A DNA stretch of 64,000 nucleotides from JANNWF01 sp038205755 (GTDB lineage Bacteria > Pseudomonadota > Gammaproteobacteria > Xanthomonadales > Xanthomonadaceae). Where the stretch lies: the NCBI GenBank assembly GCA_038205755.1, contig JBBRBN010000013.1, positions 1 through 64,000 of the forward strand, given 5' to 3'. Shown here one piece after another: positions 42,568 to 51,421 of this stretch (position 1 is the first letter of the stretch; each line of letters starts with the position of its first letter). The notes beneath the pieces were generated by a model. That model made no database searches and was not told the DNA's origin. It saw only the letters and a program-made list of their open reading frames with translations. The position numbers and the translations under genes were made by a program.

Positions 42568-44580
42568 TCAGTTGCAGACGCTCTGATAGATGCACGCCAC
42601 CCACTGCGGGTTGTCGATGAACGGGTTGCGGTTGCCCTGGTAGGTCTGGATGACCTCGTTGCGCAGCCGCTCGGCCTCATCCACCGGATCCTGCTGGTGC
42701 CACTGGATCAGCGTGCTCAGTTTGCCCATGTAGCCGACCGCGGCATTGCTGCCGGTGGTGGTAACCAGCGACAGCGTGTCGGTCAGGCGCAGGTCCGGTT
42801 CGGCGGCACCATTGCCGCCGTGGGTGCCGCCCTCGTAGCGCAGATCCATATAGAACATCGCGCGCGCGACGTTGCCCTTCAGCCGGGTCCAGACCTGGAA
42901 CACGCTGGCGTTGCTCCAGTTCGAGTTGCCCGGATAGGTGCCGCTACCGCCGCCCTGGCCGTTGTAGGCGCCGGTGGTGAGTTCGGTGCAGGCGCTGCTG
43001 CAGTTGTCGTAGGGCTTGTTGCCGCGGGTGCTGTTGTAGCCGATGTCCGAGATCATCAGCATGTGCAGGTCGGTGTAGGCGTAGTTGCTGGGGCCGTCGC
43101 TGGGGAAGCCGAGCGAGTTCGGCCAGGTGTGCTCACGGTTGTAGAAATTGTTGCCGCCGGCGGACTTCAGGTAGCTGGCGTTCTTGTAGACGTCGAGCAC
43201 CCGGCCGCTGCTGAGCGGGTCCTGATCCGCCACGTTGAGCACGTCCCAGCTGTCGGTGCTGCTGGCGGTGTAGGGAATCTTGCTGTGGTCGTCGATCACC
43301 GCATGCAGCGAGCTGCGCAGCGCGCTGGCGCTAGTGGTGATCACGCCGGCGTAATAGCCGGTCTGCGCGCCGCTGGTGGTGAAGCTGACGGTGGCGTTTG
43401 CCGCCATCGGCGTGACCGTGCCATCGATGTCGCGCACGTTCGCCGCAATCAACGTCAGCGTGCAGGTTTCCAGCGGACCGAAGTCGGTGGTCGGATTGAG
43501 CGTGAACGTAGTGGGGCCACCGCTGACCGCGACCGGATGCGAGCCGGTGGCGCTGCAGCCCAGCGTGTACCAGCCGCTGCTCAGCGTCACCGCTTCGCTG
43601 AAGGTGAGGCTGATGTTGGCGTTGGCGGCAACATTGCTGGCGCCGTTGGCGGGTGTCGATGCGGTCAGCGTCGGCGCAGTGTCGGCCGGGCCGGTGCCGT
43701 AGCTGCCCTTCAGGGTGAGCCCGCTGAACGAGGTATAGGCGCGCACCATTACGTGGTAGGTGCCGGCCTGCGGGGTCGGGAAGCTGCAGGTTTCGTTGTT
43801 GCCGCTGAGATAGGGGCGGCAGGTGTAGGTGGTGGTGGTCGGCGCGGCGCCGATGCGCACGTAGAGGTCGGCGTCGCCGCTGCCGCCGCTGGTCTGGATG
43901 ACCAGATTGCTGGCGCCGCTTGGCACGCTCAGCGTGTAGTTCAGCGCGCTGTTGGTGGCCGCCGCCAGATTGCTGACCGCGACGTTGTTGGCCAAGACGT
44001 TGCCGCTACCACCACCACCGCTGACCAGCGTCTGGCCGGCGTTGCAGGCGCCGAACGAGCTGGCCGCCGCCGGCGCCCAGCTGAACTGGCTGTAGCTCGA
44101 ACCGGTGCCGGTGAGCCGCAGCGAGTGGCCGACCGCCGTGGCCTCGCTTTGCGACTGCGGAATGGCGCTGCTGGTCAGGCCGCTGGCCGGCCCATTGGTC
44201 GCCGTAAAGGTGCCCTCATAGCTCAGGAACTGGACCACCTGGTTGCTGCCGTTGACCAGCGCAAAGCCATCCGGGGCGCCGTTCTGCAGGCCGGTCGACC
44301 CGACCGTGACCACCGCCGTGCCGTGACCGCCACACTGGTTGGCGGTGGTGCCCGACAGCGCCAGCGTCGCGTACTGTGCACCGCCGCTGCCGTTGTAGAG
44401 CACGATCGACCAGCCGGCCAGGCTGGTCCCGGCCGGGGCGATCACCTCGATGCGCTCGTTGCTGTCGGTGCCGACGTTGTCGTAGTGAAATTCGTTGATG
44501 AACACGTCGGCACTGGCCGACTGCATTGCAAGCACGGTCAAGCTGCCCAGGCCGAGGCCCAGAATTCTGCGAAGCGTCAT
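42568..44580 (-). CDS. secreted endonuclease I-like nuclease with lamin-tail and PPC-like domains
   Basis: A 670-residue exported protein. Signal peptide 1-25. Lamin-tail-like domain near 26-160 (VFINEFHYDNVGTDSNERIEVIAPAGTSLAGW, FLSYEGTF). A bacterial pre-peptidase C-terminal-like domain near 195-300 (NYTLSVPSGASNLVIQTSGGSGDADLYV...CSFPTPQAGTYHVMVRAYTSFSG). An Ig-like Big_5 segment near 310-410 (STPANGASNVAANANISLTFSEAV). The EndA/endonuclease I domain from about 430 has NREHTWPNSLGF, DLHMLMISD and RNPFIDNPQ. It ends CIYQSVCN, so disulfides are likely. ATG 44580 precedes the signal peptide. It should degrade extracellular DNA. Confidence 0.9.
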   Translation of the reverse strand: MTLRRILGLGLGSLTVLAMQSASADVFINEFHYDNVGTDSNERIEVIAPAGTSLAGWSIVLYNGSGGAQYATLALSGTTANQCGGHGTAVVTVGSTGLQNGAPDGFALVNGSNQVVQFLSYEGTFTATNGPASGLTSSAIPQSQSEATAVGHSLRLTGTGSSYSQFSWAPAAASSFGACNAGQTLVSGGGGSGNVLANNVAVSNLAAATNSALNYTLSVPSGASNLVIQTSGGSGDADLYVRIGAAPTTTTYTCRPYLSGNNETCSFPTPQAGTYHVMVRAYTSFSGLTLKGSYGTGPADTAPTLTASTPANGASNVAANANISLTFSEAVTLSSGWYTLGCSATGSHPVAVSGGPTTFTLNPTTDFGPLETCTLTLIAANVRDIDGTVTPMAANATVSFTTSGAQTGYYAGVITTSASALRSSLHAVIDDHSKIPYTASSTDSWDVLNVADQDPLSSGRVLDVYKNASYLKSAGGNNFYNREHTWPNSLGFPSDGPSNYAYTDLHMLMISDIGYNSTRGNKPYDNCSSACTELTTGAYNGQGGGSGTYPGNSNWSNASVFQVWTRLKGNVARAMFYMDLRYEGGTHGGNGAAEPDLRLTDTLSLVTTTGSNAAVGYMGKLSTLIQWHQQDPVDEAERLRNEVIQTYQGNRNPFIDNPQWVACIYQSVCN

Positions 44581-44942
44581 GAGTACCCGGTTCCCGATCA
44601 ATAGCCGCGCGGCGGCGTTCTGGCAATGGAAGCCTGGTCACGGTCCGCTGTCCGACAATGCCGCCGCCGCGCTGCCTGCGGCTTCCGATGATGTCCGCCC
44701 CCGCCCACTGTGAGCGACGGACACCACCTGAGGGCAACATCGTTCGGGCTGGGCGATCCTCGCCGCTCGGACGGGTACAGGCTTGATGGGTTGCCGCCAC
44801 CCCCTCCCAGGGTGCCTCGGCAGCGCGGCGCGAGTCTGGGCGTGTTCGCGGCCGCTGTCGACTGCATTTTTGTGACAGCCGTGGGAGCACGGCGCGACGT
44901 GCGGGAGCACATGTCCCGGTGCGCCCGCCGGCAGGCTGCTAG
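44581..44942. other. Gap upstream of endonuclease gene
   Basis: About 360 bp containing the endonuclease promoter region and leading into repeat copy E at 44943. Short open frames on both strands show no family features. A partial copy of the 17-bp motif (GGCAGGCTGCTAG, 44930-44942) abuts repeat E. Confidence 0.5.
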
Positions 44943-45101
44943 CCCGCATGTTTCATGAATCTCGCGCGCCCTCGCTTGTCTCATGTCCGCACAGGAGATT
45001 TTCCTGTGTCGGTCGTATGGCCCGCTACGCCGCTCGTTCGGAGAATCCCTGTGCGAACAACATCCGGCGCGATCATCGCGCGAATTCATGAAACATGCGG
45101 G
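44943..45101 (-). repeat. 160-bp palindromic element, copy E
   Basis: A 159-bp copy in the same orientation as B and D with perfect 18-bp ends (CCCGCATGTTTCATGAAT and complement). The inner stem is more degraded: CACAGGAGATTTTCC on one arm but AGAATCCCTGTG on the other. GGCAGGCTGCTAG, matching the end of the 17-bp motif, directly precedes it. It ends 52 bases before the membrane-protein gene at 45154, so it may carry that gene's promoter or leader. Confidence 0.88.
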
Positions 45102-45153
45102 CCAGGTGTTGCCGGTAAAATTGCCGGCAGTTCAGTCTCGGGTTGAATCAACC

Positions 45154-45774
45154 ATGCGCTACGGCCGCTACGTTTTCTGGCTGCTGCTGGTGCCGGCGGC
45201 CCTGCTGGTGTTCGCCTGGAAGATGAACTCACACCTGGCCGATGTGCGCAGCGGCGCGCTGGAGGAACGCGAGTATGCCGAGCGCATGGCAGCGCGAGCG
45301 GCACAGAACGAACGCGAGACCGAGCGCTATCTGGCCGCCAGGGTCGAGGAGCGGCGCGACCTGGCGAAGCGCTGCGTCGCGCGCGCGCTGCAGACCTTCG
45401 GTGATCCGCTGGCCAGCGCGGCTGCGACGCTCGTCATCGTGAACTTCAAGGGTTGTGGCGTCGACTGCGACACCGACGCCATCGCCACGCGACTGGCCGA
45501 CGAGTACGCCATCCAGCGGCTGCACGTGCTGTTGATCCGCACGATCGAGGACCAGCGCCTGACCGCCGCCCCGGGCGTCGAGACCATCACGATGACGGAC
45601 TGCCAGCCGCTGGTCTCCGACTACGGCGACGACTACTTTTTCCGCAACGTTGCCGGCGAGCTGTCGAGCTCCGGCGAGCGCCACGAAGGCTACCTGCTGC
45701 GCCGCATCCCGCCGAGCGCGTCGTTTGATCCTGAGCCGCTGGTGCGGGAAGGGCTTTGGGGTAAGCGAGACTGA
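45154..45774 (+). CDS. membrane-anchored hypothetical protein
   Basis: A 206-residue protein with an N-terminal transmembrane helix (YVFWLLLVPAALLVFAWKM, residues 6-24), then a charged helical stretch rich in Glu/Arg/Ala (30-80), probably coiled coil. The C-terminal half has alternating strands (ATLVIVNFKGCGVDC, YAIQRLHVLLIRTIEDQRLTAAPG) and two Cys residues. No family was recognised. ATG 45154 is chosen because an upstream in-frame ATG would read through repeat copy E. Single-pass inner membrane protein with the bulk in the periplasm or cytoplasm. Confidence 0.65.
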   Translation: MRYGRYVFWLLLVPAALLVFAWKMNSHLADVRSGALEEREYAERMAARAAQNERETERYLAARVEERRDLAKRCVARALQTFGDPLASAAATLVIVNFKGCGVDCDTDAIATRLADEYAIQRLHVLLIRTIEDQRLTAAPGVETITMTDCQPLVSDYGDDYFFRNVAGELSSSGERHEGYLLRRIPPSASFDPEPLVREGLWGKRD

Positions 45775-45846
45775 AGGACCGGCAGCAGCGGGCGCCGCAA
45801 CAGCGGTTTGCGGATTTCGAGCCTCGCTGGGCGCGCCGGGCGACCG

Positions 45847-47463
45847 CTACTTCAAACTCAGGCCCTCGGTATACGCCGGCGGCTTGCGCCAGCCGGTCGC
45901 CTGCTCAAATGCATAGGCGAGCGCGATCAGCCGGGCTTCGCTGTAACCGGCGCCAAACAGCGACAAACCGACCGGCAGGCCCTTGACCTGGCCCATCGGG
46001 ACGCTGATGTTGGGATAGCCGGCGATGGCGGCCATGCCGGCGCTGCCGCCGATGTAGTGGTCGCCATTGACCCAGTCGACCGGCCAGGCCGGACCGCTGG
46101 TGGGCGCGACCAGCGCATCAAGGTCATGCGCCCTGAGCGCGGCGTCGATGCCTTCCGGTCCGGCCAGCCGCTGCGCCTTGCTGCGTGAGTCGAGGTATTC
46201 GCTCGCGTCGATGCCCTCGGTGACTTCGGCCTGCAGCAGGTATTCCTGTCCGAACCAGGGCAGCACGCGCGACGCCTCGCGATCATTCCAGGCGATCAGC
46301 CCAGTCAGACTGGTGATCGGGATTCCCGTGCGGCTGGCCAGATAGGCGTTGAGTCCGTGCTTGAACTCGTGCAGCAGGACCGGCAATTCGGCGGCACTGG
46401 CCTCGCGCCGGGTCGGCAGTGCGACCGGATCGACCAGCTCGGCGCCGGCCGCACGCAGCGCCACCAGCGCCATCTCAAAGCGTGCGTCGACGCCAGCGTG
46501 GTAACCGGCCAGTTCGCGCACCACGCCCAGCCGCGCCCCGCGCAGCGCGTCCTTGTCGAGTGCGGCGAGATAGTCGACCCGCTGGTGGTCGGCATCGATG
46601 GTCGTCGGGTCGCGGGCGTCACTGCCGACCATTGCCTGCAGCAGCACCGCGGCATCGGCCACACTGCGCGCCATTGGTCCGGCGGTGTCCTGGCTGGCGG
46701 CAATCGGAACGATCCCGGCACGGCTGATCAGACCAATGCTCGGCTTGATGCCGACCACCCCGTTCACCGATGCCGGGCAAACAATCGAGCCGTCGGTTTC
46801 GGTGCCGATGCTGGCCGCCGCCAGGCTGGCCGCCGCGGCCACGCCGCTGCCCGAGGATGAGCCGCAGGGGCTGCGTTCGAGCGCATAGGGGTTGCGGGTC
46901 TGGCCACCGCGGCTGCTCCAGCCGCTGCTTGAGCGGCGCCCGCGGAAATTGGCCCATTCACTCAGATTGGTCTTGCCCAGGATCACCGCGCCGGCCGCGC
47001 GCAGCCGCGCGGCAACGGTGCTGTCGGCCGTTGCAGGATCGCCGACCATGGCCAGCGAGCCGGCCGACGTCTGCATCGCGTCGGCGGTGTCGATGTTGTC
47101 CTTGAGCAGCAGCGGGATGCCGTGCAGCGCGCCGCGCACGTTGCCCGCTGCGCGCTCGGCGTCGAGCGATCTGGCGATCGCCAGTGCGTCCGGATTGAGC
47201 TCGATGATCGCGTTCAGCGTTGGCCCATTGCGATCAATCTGATCGATGCGCTGAAGATAGGCCTGTACCAACGACGCTGAACTGCTGCGACCGGCGGTCA
47301 TCGAGGCCTGCAGATCGGCGATGCTGATTTCTTCGACCGCGGGCAGCGGGTCCGGGCTGGATTGCCCCGTGGCCACCTGCGCCTGCGAGGTGCCGGCAAG
47401 CGCAAACAGAAGGCCGAACAGTGCACGTCGACCGGTTGCCGGCGGAGCGGTGGGCGAAATCAT
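45847..47463 (-). CDS. exported amidase (amidase signature family)
   Basis: A 538-residue enzyme with a signal peptide (1-29, LFGLLFALAGTSQAQ). The amidase signature region is complete: catalytic Lys in LLLKDNIDTADA near residue 120 and the Ser pair in CGSSSGSGVAAAASLAAASIGTETDGSI near 200-225. Family members hydrolyse amides or, as GatA, act in tRNA amidation. The signal peptide and absence of gatB/gatC point to a periplasmic or secreted peptide amidase rather than GatA. It is on the same strand as the sigma/membrane pair but with a gap of 185 bp. Confidence 0.88.
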   Translation of the reverse strand: MISPTAPPATGRRALFGLLFALAGTSQAQVATGQSSPDPLPAVEEISIADLQASMTAGRSSSASLVQAYLQRIDQIDRNGPTLNAIIELNPDALAIARSLDAERAAGNVRGALHGIPLLLKDNIDTADAMQTSAGSLAMVGDPATADSTVAARLRAAGAVILGKTNLSEWANFRGRRSSSGWSSRGGQTRNPYALERSPCGSSSGSGVAAAASLAAASIGTETDGSIVCPASVNGVVGIKPSIGLISRAGIVPIAASQDTAGPMARSVADAAVLLQAMVGSDARDPTTIDADHQRVDYLAALDKDALRGARLGVVRELAGYHAGVDARFEMALVALRAAGAELVDPVALPTRREASAAELPVLLHEFKHGLNAYLASRTGIPITSLTGLIAWNDREASRVLPWFGQEYLLQAEVTEGIDASEYLDSRSKAQRLAGPEGIDAALRAHDLDALVAPTSGPAWPVDWVNGDHYIGGSAGMAAIAGYPNISVPMGQVKGLPVGLSLFGAGYSEARLIALAYAFEQATGWRKPPAYTEGLSLK

Positions 47464-47648
47464 GCTGGGGAGCCAAGCGGAGCGGGATCCGCACAATAGC
47501 CGGACTGCCGAGCGCAAAAAAGCTTTGCGCCTGACGGCGCTGCCGCAGCGCCTGATGGCGCCCCTGCAGCGCCTCGCCGGATACGGGTCGCTGGATCGGA
47601 TTGCCCGTCGTTGCAGGAGCGCCGCTCGGCGCGATGCGTTGCCCAGCC

Positions 47649-48923
47649 TCACATGTCGCCAAAACGCGCATCCGCCAGCTGCGCCTGCAGCGCCCGCGTT
47701 CGGCGAAGGCTGAGGCCGCCCAGCACGGCGACCGTCGTCGGCATGAACCGGTCCGGCGCGCGCCGCGCCTTGCGCCAAAGCGCGAGGCTGGCGAGACCCG
47801 CGATCAGCCCCAGCGCCAACGTCCACGGCCCACCCAGGCTAAGGAACAGATCGCCGTCCCCGACCAGCCGGGTCAGCACCTGCGCCAGCAGCAGCAGCAG
47901 CAGCGGTCCCAGGATCAGAGTGGCGCGCGCCAGCTGGTCGCGCAGCGACAGCATGGCGACGAACTGCTGCTGCAGTTCGACGCGCAGCATGCCGCCGTGC
48001 AGTTGACCCAGCTGCAGCCGCTGCAGGATGCGCGTGACCATCTGCGCGACAACCAGCAGATTGAGCACGATGCCCGGCACCAGGAACTGCCACTGGCCGG
48101 CGTGCGCGGCATTGAACATCCCGATGGCCAAAATCAGCGCAGCAAACCCCACGATGCCGACCAGCAAACGCCACTGCAGGGCACTCACCTCCGAAGCGAT
48201 GGCCTCTGGCAGCGGCGCGATCAAGGCCAGCGGGTCGCGTCCCGCGTCGATCTGCTGATCGGCCTGCTGCTGGCGCTGCCAGGAGCGCTGCGCGGCGGTC
48301 CAGCGGGCGCCCACGGCATCGTCCAGAAAACGCTGCATGCCGGTGTCGCCCAGCAGTCGGCGCATGGCGACGCGGCTGATCAGAAGCGCGACCGGAATGA
48401 ACGCCACGCCGATGGCCAGGTTGATCAGCACCACGCTGATGTGCAGGCTGCGCAGCAGATCGTGGCCGGTGGCGGCCTTCAGCAGCACGGCGATGCCCGG
48501 CAGCCACAGCAGCACGCTGCTAAGCAGGATCCACTTGGTCAGCCACAGTCGCCGCGACCGCAGCGCGTCGAGCGTGGCCTGCACCTGCAGCGTCGGTTGG
48601 CTGAAGTCCAGTCTGGACAGCGTGCGCCACTGCAGCAGATCGACCCGCAGTTCGGCGGCAGCAAGGATCAGCAGCGCGCCGCCGGCCAGCAGGTAAACCG
48701 GATCGTTCCAGTGGCTCGCCACAAAGGCCAGCAGGCCAATCAGCGCCAGCGCCGTGAGCAGCAGGCCGGGCAGCAGCCAGAGCGAATGCCGGCGGAAGGC
48801 GCGCGCCGTGCGTCCGGCCAAGGCGGCGCGGACGGCATCGCGGTCGAGCGTGAGGTGGCGATCAAGCGTGGTGTTCGATGCGGCCCAGCGGCCGCGCAGG
48901 GCGTCAAGATCAGGCGTGTTCAC
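47649..48923 (-). CDS. polytopic membrane protein paired with ECF sigma factor
   Basis: A 424-residue protein with about eight hydrophobic segments (about 47-68, 73-91, 131-148, 160-182, 247-266, 279-298, 335-356, 364-382). The N-terminus (NTPDLDALRGRWAASNTTLDRHLTLDRDAV) is soluble. The ATGA overlap (48920-48923) with the sigma gene shows they are co-translated. By position it fills the place of an anti-sigma factor, but it lacks a recognisable ZAS/anti-sigma motif. Function is inferred from position only. Confidence 0.65.
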   Translation of the reverse strand: MNTPDLDALRGRWAASNTTLDRHLTLDRDAVRAALAGRTARAFRRHSLWLLPGLLLTALALIGLLAFVASHWNDPVYLLAGGALLILAAAELRVDLLQWRTLSRLDFSQPTLQVQATLDALRSRRLWLTKWILLSSVLLWLPGIAVLLKAATGHDLLRSLHISVVLINLAIGVAFIPVALLISRVAMRRLLGDTGMQRFLDDAVGARWTAAQRSWQRQQQADQQIDAGRDPLALIAPLPEAIASEVSALQWRLLVGIVGFAALILAIGMFNAAHAGQWQFLVPGIVLNLLVVAQMVTRILQRLQLGQLHGGMLRVELQQQFVAMLSLRDQLARATLILGPLLLLLLAQVLTRLVGDGDLFLSLGGPWTLALGLIAGLASLALWRKARRAPDRFMPTTVAVLGGLSLRRTRALQAQLADARFGDM

Positions 48924-49438
48924 AGGGATTCCTCGGTGGCGGCGTGCAGCCGCTGCAGACGGGTCTTGATGCGGTTGATGCGCGTGGCGACGTTGCTGCC
49001 GCTGAGCCCGAGCATCCGGGCGATTTCGTCCTGCCCGTAGCCTTCGAGATACAGCAGGATCAGGCCCCGATTGATTTCATCGAGCTGGGCGATCAGCTGA
49101 TGCAGGGCCAACAGGTCGTCGCCCTGTTCGCCCATGGCGCGATCGGCGGCGGCCAGATCCATCCCGAACTCCTCGATCGGCAGCGCATCGCGTATGCGCC
49201 GTCGCTCGCCGCGGAAGTGCGAGATCGCGACGTTCATGGCGATCTGGTGCATCCAGGTCGAATAGGTCGCCCGGGCGTCGAAGCGTGGCCATGCCCGCCA
49301 CAGCTCGACCACGATTTCCTGGATCAGGTCGCCGCGATCCTCGCGACGGGCGCAGTAGGCCGTGGCCACCTTGTAGAGGATGCCTCGGTGTTGGTCGAGC
49401 AACGCCAGAAAGGCGGATTGGTCGGTTACGGCGTGCAT
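48920..49438 (-). CDS. ECF-type sigma factor
   Basis: A 172-residue sigma-70 family protein. Region 2 is at about 13-80 (LDQHRGILYKVATAYCARREDRGDLIQEIVVELWRAWPRFD, then YSTWMHQIAMNVAISHFR) and region 4 at about 110-165 (INRGLILLYLEGYGQDEIARMLGLSGSNVATRINRIKTRLQ). ATG 49438 places the conserved start ten residues in; the in-frame ATG at 49498 adds 20 non-conserved residues. Its stop overlaps the membrane-protein gene. The pair probably forms an autonomous signalling unit of membrane regulator and sigma. Confidence 0.88.
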   Translation of the reverse strand: MHAVTDQSAFLALLDQHRGILYKVATAYCARREDRGDLIQEIVVELWRAWPRFDARATYSTWMHQIAMNVAISHFRGERRRIRDALPIEEFGMDLAAADRAMGEQGDDLLALHQLIAQLDEINRGLILLYLEGYGQDEIARMLGLSGSNVATRINRIKTRLQRLHAATEESL

Positions 49439-49506
49439 GGGCGGGATGCGGGAGGCGGGTCTGGGAATGGGCTGTTCAGGGTTATTCGTCAGACGCATCG
49501 GAAATA

Positions 49507-49770
49507 TCACAGCCGACTCGCCAAGGCGTGGGCTGGCGTATCGCTCAGCGGCCGCCGTTCGCCCAGAAACCGCCCCAGCATCCGCCCGCGCACCAGCCAG
49601 TGGTAGCTGGCCAGCAGCAGCGCAGAAGCGACCGCCAGCAGCAGCGGATACTCGATCCACCACGGCGCATCTGCCTGCGCGGCCAACACCTGCAGCGCCA
49701 TCAGCAGCGGCAGGTGGGCCAGATAGATCCAGTGGCGCTGGCGCTGTTCGCGACCTCGCAGTGGAGTCAC
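49507..49770 (-). pseudogene. C-terminal remnant of acyltransferase 3 / OpgC-like membrane protein
   Basis: About 75 residues (HWIYLAHLPLLMALQVLAA, then WWIEYPLLLAVASALLLASYHWLVRGRMLGRFLGERR) match the last two transmembrane helices of acyltransferase 3-type proteins. The rest of a normal 350-400 residue protein is absent. No in-frame continuation with family features is seen upstream to 50249. It is therefore a truncated remnant. Confidence 0.68.
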
Positions 49771-50249
49771 TGGTTTGGCATCCCAACGCCCGACCAGTCG
49801 CTGTATCCGAGTCTCGCCGGGTGGGTCGGCTACGGGCGGGCTGGCGCCGGTGTTTCGGCCGGCGGTGCCCGATCTGGCCAGCGCCGACTAAGCGCGTTGC
49901 TACGGGCTTGCTTGCGGAAGCGGAAAACATCACACCCAGTGGCCAGCATGCGGGCCGGCGGGAGGGAGCAGCCGGTGGAGGGCACATGGTCCGACCATGG
50001 CGAATGTCGCGCCAGTGACGACGCACTCCTGATAGATCGCCGTGGCCATTTTGCTGCAGTGCTGCGTTCGGCGAAGGTACGCCCAGCAGCGCTCGCGGCT
50101 ACGGTTGCCTGCAGCGCCGGCCGGTTGACGCAGACGACCGGCCCCGGTTGTGCGATTGCGTACAGACCCGGGCACCCGATTTGGGCGAATCTGCCCAGGC
50201 GCGCCTGCAATGCTGGCCGCCAATCCCACCGCTCGCCCCAGGACACCCG
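49771..50249. other. Unassigned DNA around acyltransferase remnant
   Basis: About 480 bp between the acyltransferase remnant (-) and the PRC-barrel gene (+). Several open frames exist but none has convincing protein features. It is probably debris of the deleted acyltransferase gene plus the promoter region of the PRC-barrel gene. Confidence 0.5.
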
Positions 50250-50690
50250 ATGAACGACAAACCGCAAGATTCGCTGGCGTCCAGCGAGTCGCCAGTCGCT
50301 GATGGCCCCGGCCCCACCCAGCGGCACGGTCCGGGACCGGAGCTGATGGGCGCGGGGACCCTGATTGGCAACGATGTCTACAACCGCGCCAATGAAGACA
50401 TCGGCGGCATTCTGGAAATTCTGCTCGACATGCGGACCGGTCGGGTCGGCTATGCGGTCCTCAAGTTTGGCGGCTTTCTGGGCATGGGCGAGAAGCTGTT
50501 CGCCGTGCCGTGGGAAGCGTTGACCTTGGACACCGAGAACAAGCGCTTTGTGCTGGACGTAGAACGCGCCAAGCTGAAAAGCGCGCCGGGCTTCCAGAAG
50601 GATCGCTGGCCGAACATGGCGGACGCCGGCTGGGTGAGCGGCATTCACGCCTACTACGGAACCCAGCCGCGCAATGGCCTGAGCGGCTGA
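50250..50690 (+). CDS. PRC-barrel domain protein
   Basis: A 146-residue soluble protein. Residues 1-35 are a Pro/Ser-rich, likely disordered leader. Residues 35-110 match a PRC-barrel: GTLIGNDVYNRANEDIGGILEILLDMRTGRVGYAVLKFGGFLGMGEKLFAVPWEALTL, followed by VLDVERAKLKSAPGF. PRC-barrels occur in photosynthetic reaction centre subunit H, RimM and small stress proteins. No photosynthetic genes are here, so a stress-related role is more likely. ATG 50250 chosen. Confidence 0.82.
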   Translation: MNDKPQDSLASSESPVADGPGPTQRHGPGPELMGAGTLIGNDVYNRANEDIGGILEILLDMRTGRVGYAVLKFGGFLGMGEKLFAVPWEALTLDTENKRFVLDVERAKLKSAPGFQKDRWPNMADAGWVSGIHAYYGTQPRNGLSG

Positions 50691-50791
50691 GCGGGCTGAG
50701 CGCACGGCGTTCGCGAGCAACCTGCTAGCCTTGAACCCGCGGCGCGCCTGTGCGCCGGGATTCAACAGTCTCTCTACCTGCGAGGAGCACC

Positions 50792-51001
50792 ATGTCCACA
50801 CCTGAGCCTTCACCCACTCCCGGCGACGCCGAGCGCGGCAGCCTGCGTGACTGGTTTGCCGGTATTGCGCTGGGTGGGATGATCCCCGCGCCGACCCGCC
50901 CCGGCGTACTCACGCCCAGCATGGACGGCATGGCCGTGATCGCCTACGAGTATGCAGACTCGATGCTGCGGGCGCGCCAGCTTCCGACCAAGGCGCGTTG
51001 A
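50792..51001 (+). CDS. small hypothetical protein
   Basis: A 69-residue protein with a good ribosome site (GAGGAG at 50782) before ATG 50792. The start is Pro/Ser-rich. A DWFAGIALGGMIPAP segment (residues 21-35) and AYEYADSMLRAR ending resemble small proteins found in prophages and plasmids, which share DWFAG-A-AG patterns. No other phage gene is nearby. Function unknown; it may be a transferred gene or a house-keeping orphan. Confidence 0.65.
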   Translation: MSTPEPSPTPGDAERGSLRDWFAGIALGGMIPAPTRPGVLTPSMDGMAVIAYEYADSMLRARQLPTKAR

Positions 51002-51060
51002 GCCGATAGCGGCTGGTCCAGCGGTGGCGCGTCGATCAAATCGGCATCACCGCTGACGCA

Positions 51061-51222
51061 TCACGGATTGAAGATCATCCAGACTCCGCCGATGATCAGG
51101 CCGCCCGAGAGCATTCCCCAGCCCGCAGCCTTGAGCCGCGCCGGGTGAGTGTTGCTGAGTATGGCGGTGATCGACACCAGCAGCAGAGCGATCAGCAGCA
51201 GCGGGACGAGGATGCGAAGCAT
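51061..51222 (-). CDS. small membrane protein
   Basis: A 53-residue protein made of two hydrophobic helices (MLRILVPLLLIALLLVSITAI and AAGWGMLSGGLIIGGVWMIF) separated by a short basic turn (SNTHPARLK). A ribosome site AGGAG lies six bases before ATG 51222. It is a plausible two-helix inner-membrane protein of unknown role, similar in size to stress-induced small membrane proteins. Confidence 0.55.
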   Translation of the reverse strand: MLRILVPLLLIALLLVSITAILSNTHPARLKAAGWGMLSGGLIIGGVWMIFNP

Positions 51223-51421
51223 GTCGGACTCCTGGAAAATCTTTCCGCCCCACGCTGGACGCGGCCAGCGGCGGCGCGTGACGGTGCGGGCGCGTCGCGG
51301 CAGTCGGTAGTCCTCGCGACTGCGGCTGCGCTCGGCGTCCACCGCAGTCATCGCTGACTTTCCGCGCTTTTTCAGCCGGGCCTGTGCAACTGGGCTGCGC
51401 GGACCGCGTTGCCCGTCCCGG

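Noticed and set aside
42697..44604. 635-codon open frame antisense to the endonuclease gene
   Set aside because: The minus strand has signal peptide and clear domains; the plus translation is Gly/Ala/Arg/Val-rich with no domain.
47649..48923. Calling the ECF-linked membrane protein an anti-sigma factor
   Set aside because: Only the position suggests it; no anti-sigma motif is visible, so it is listed as an unknown membrane protein.
50792..51001. Prophage suggested by a small phage-like protein
   Set aside because: No integrase, capsid, terminase or lysis genes are nearby; one small gene is not enough.
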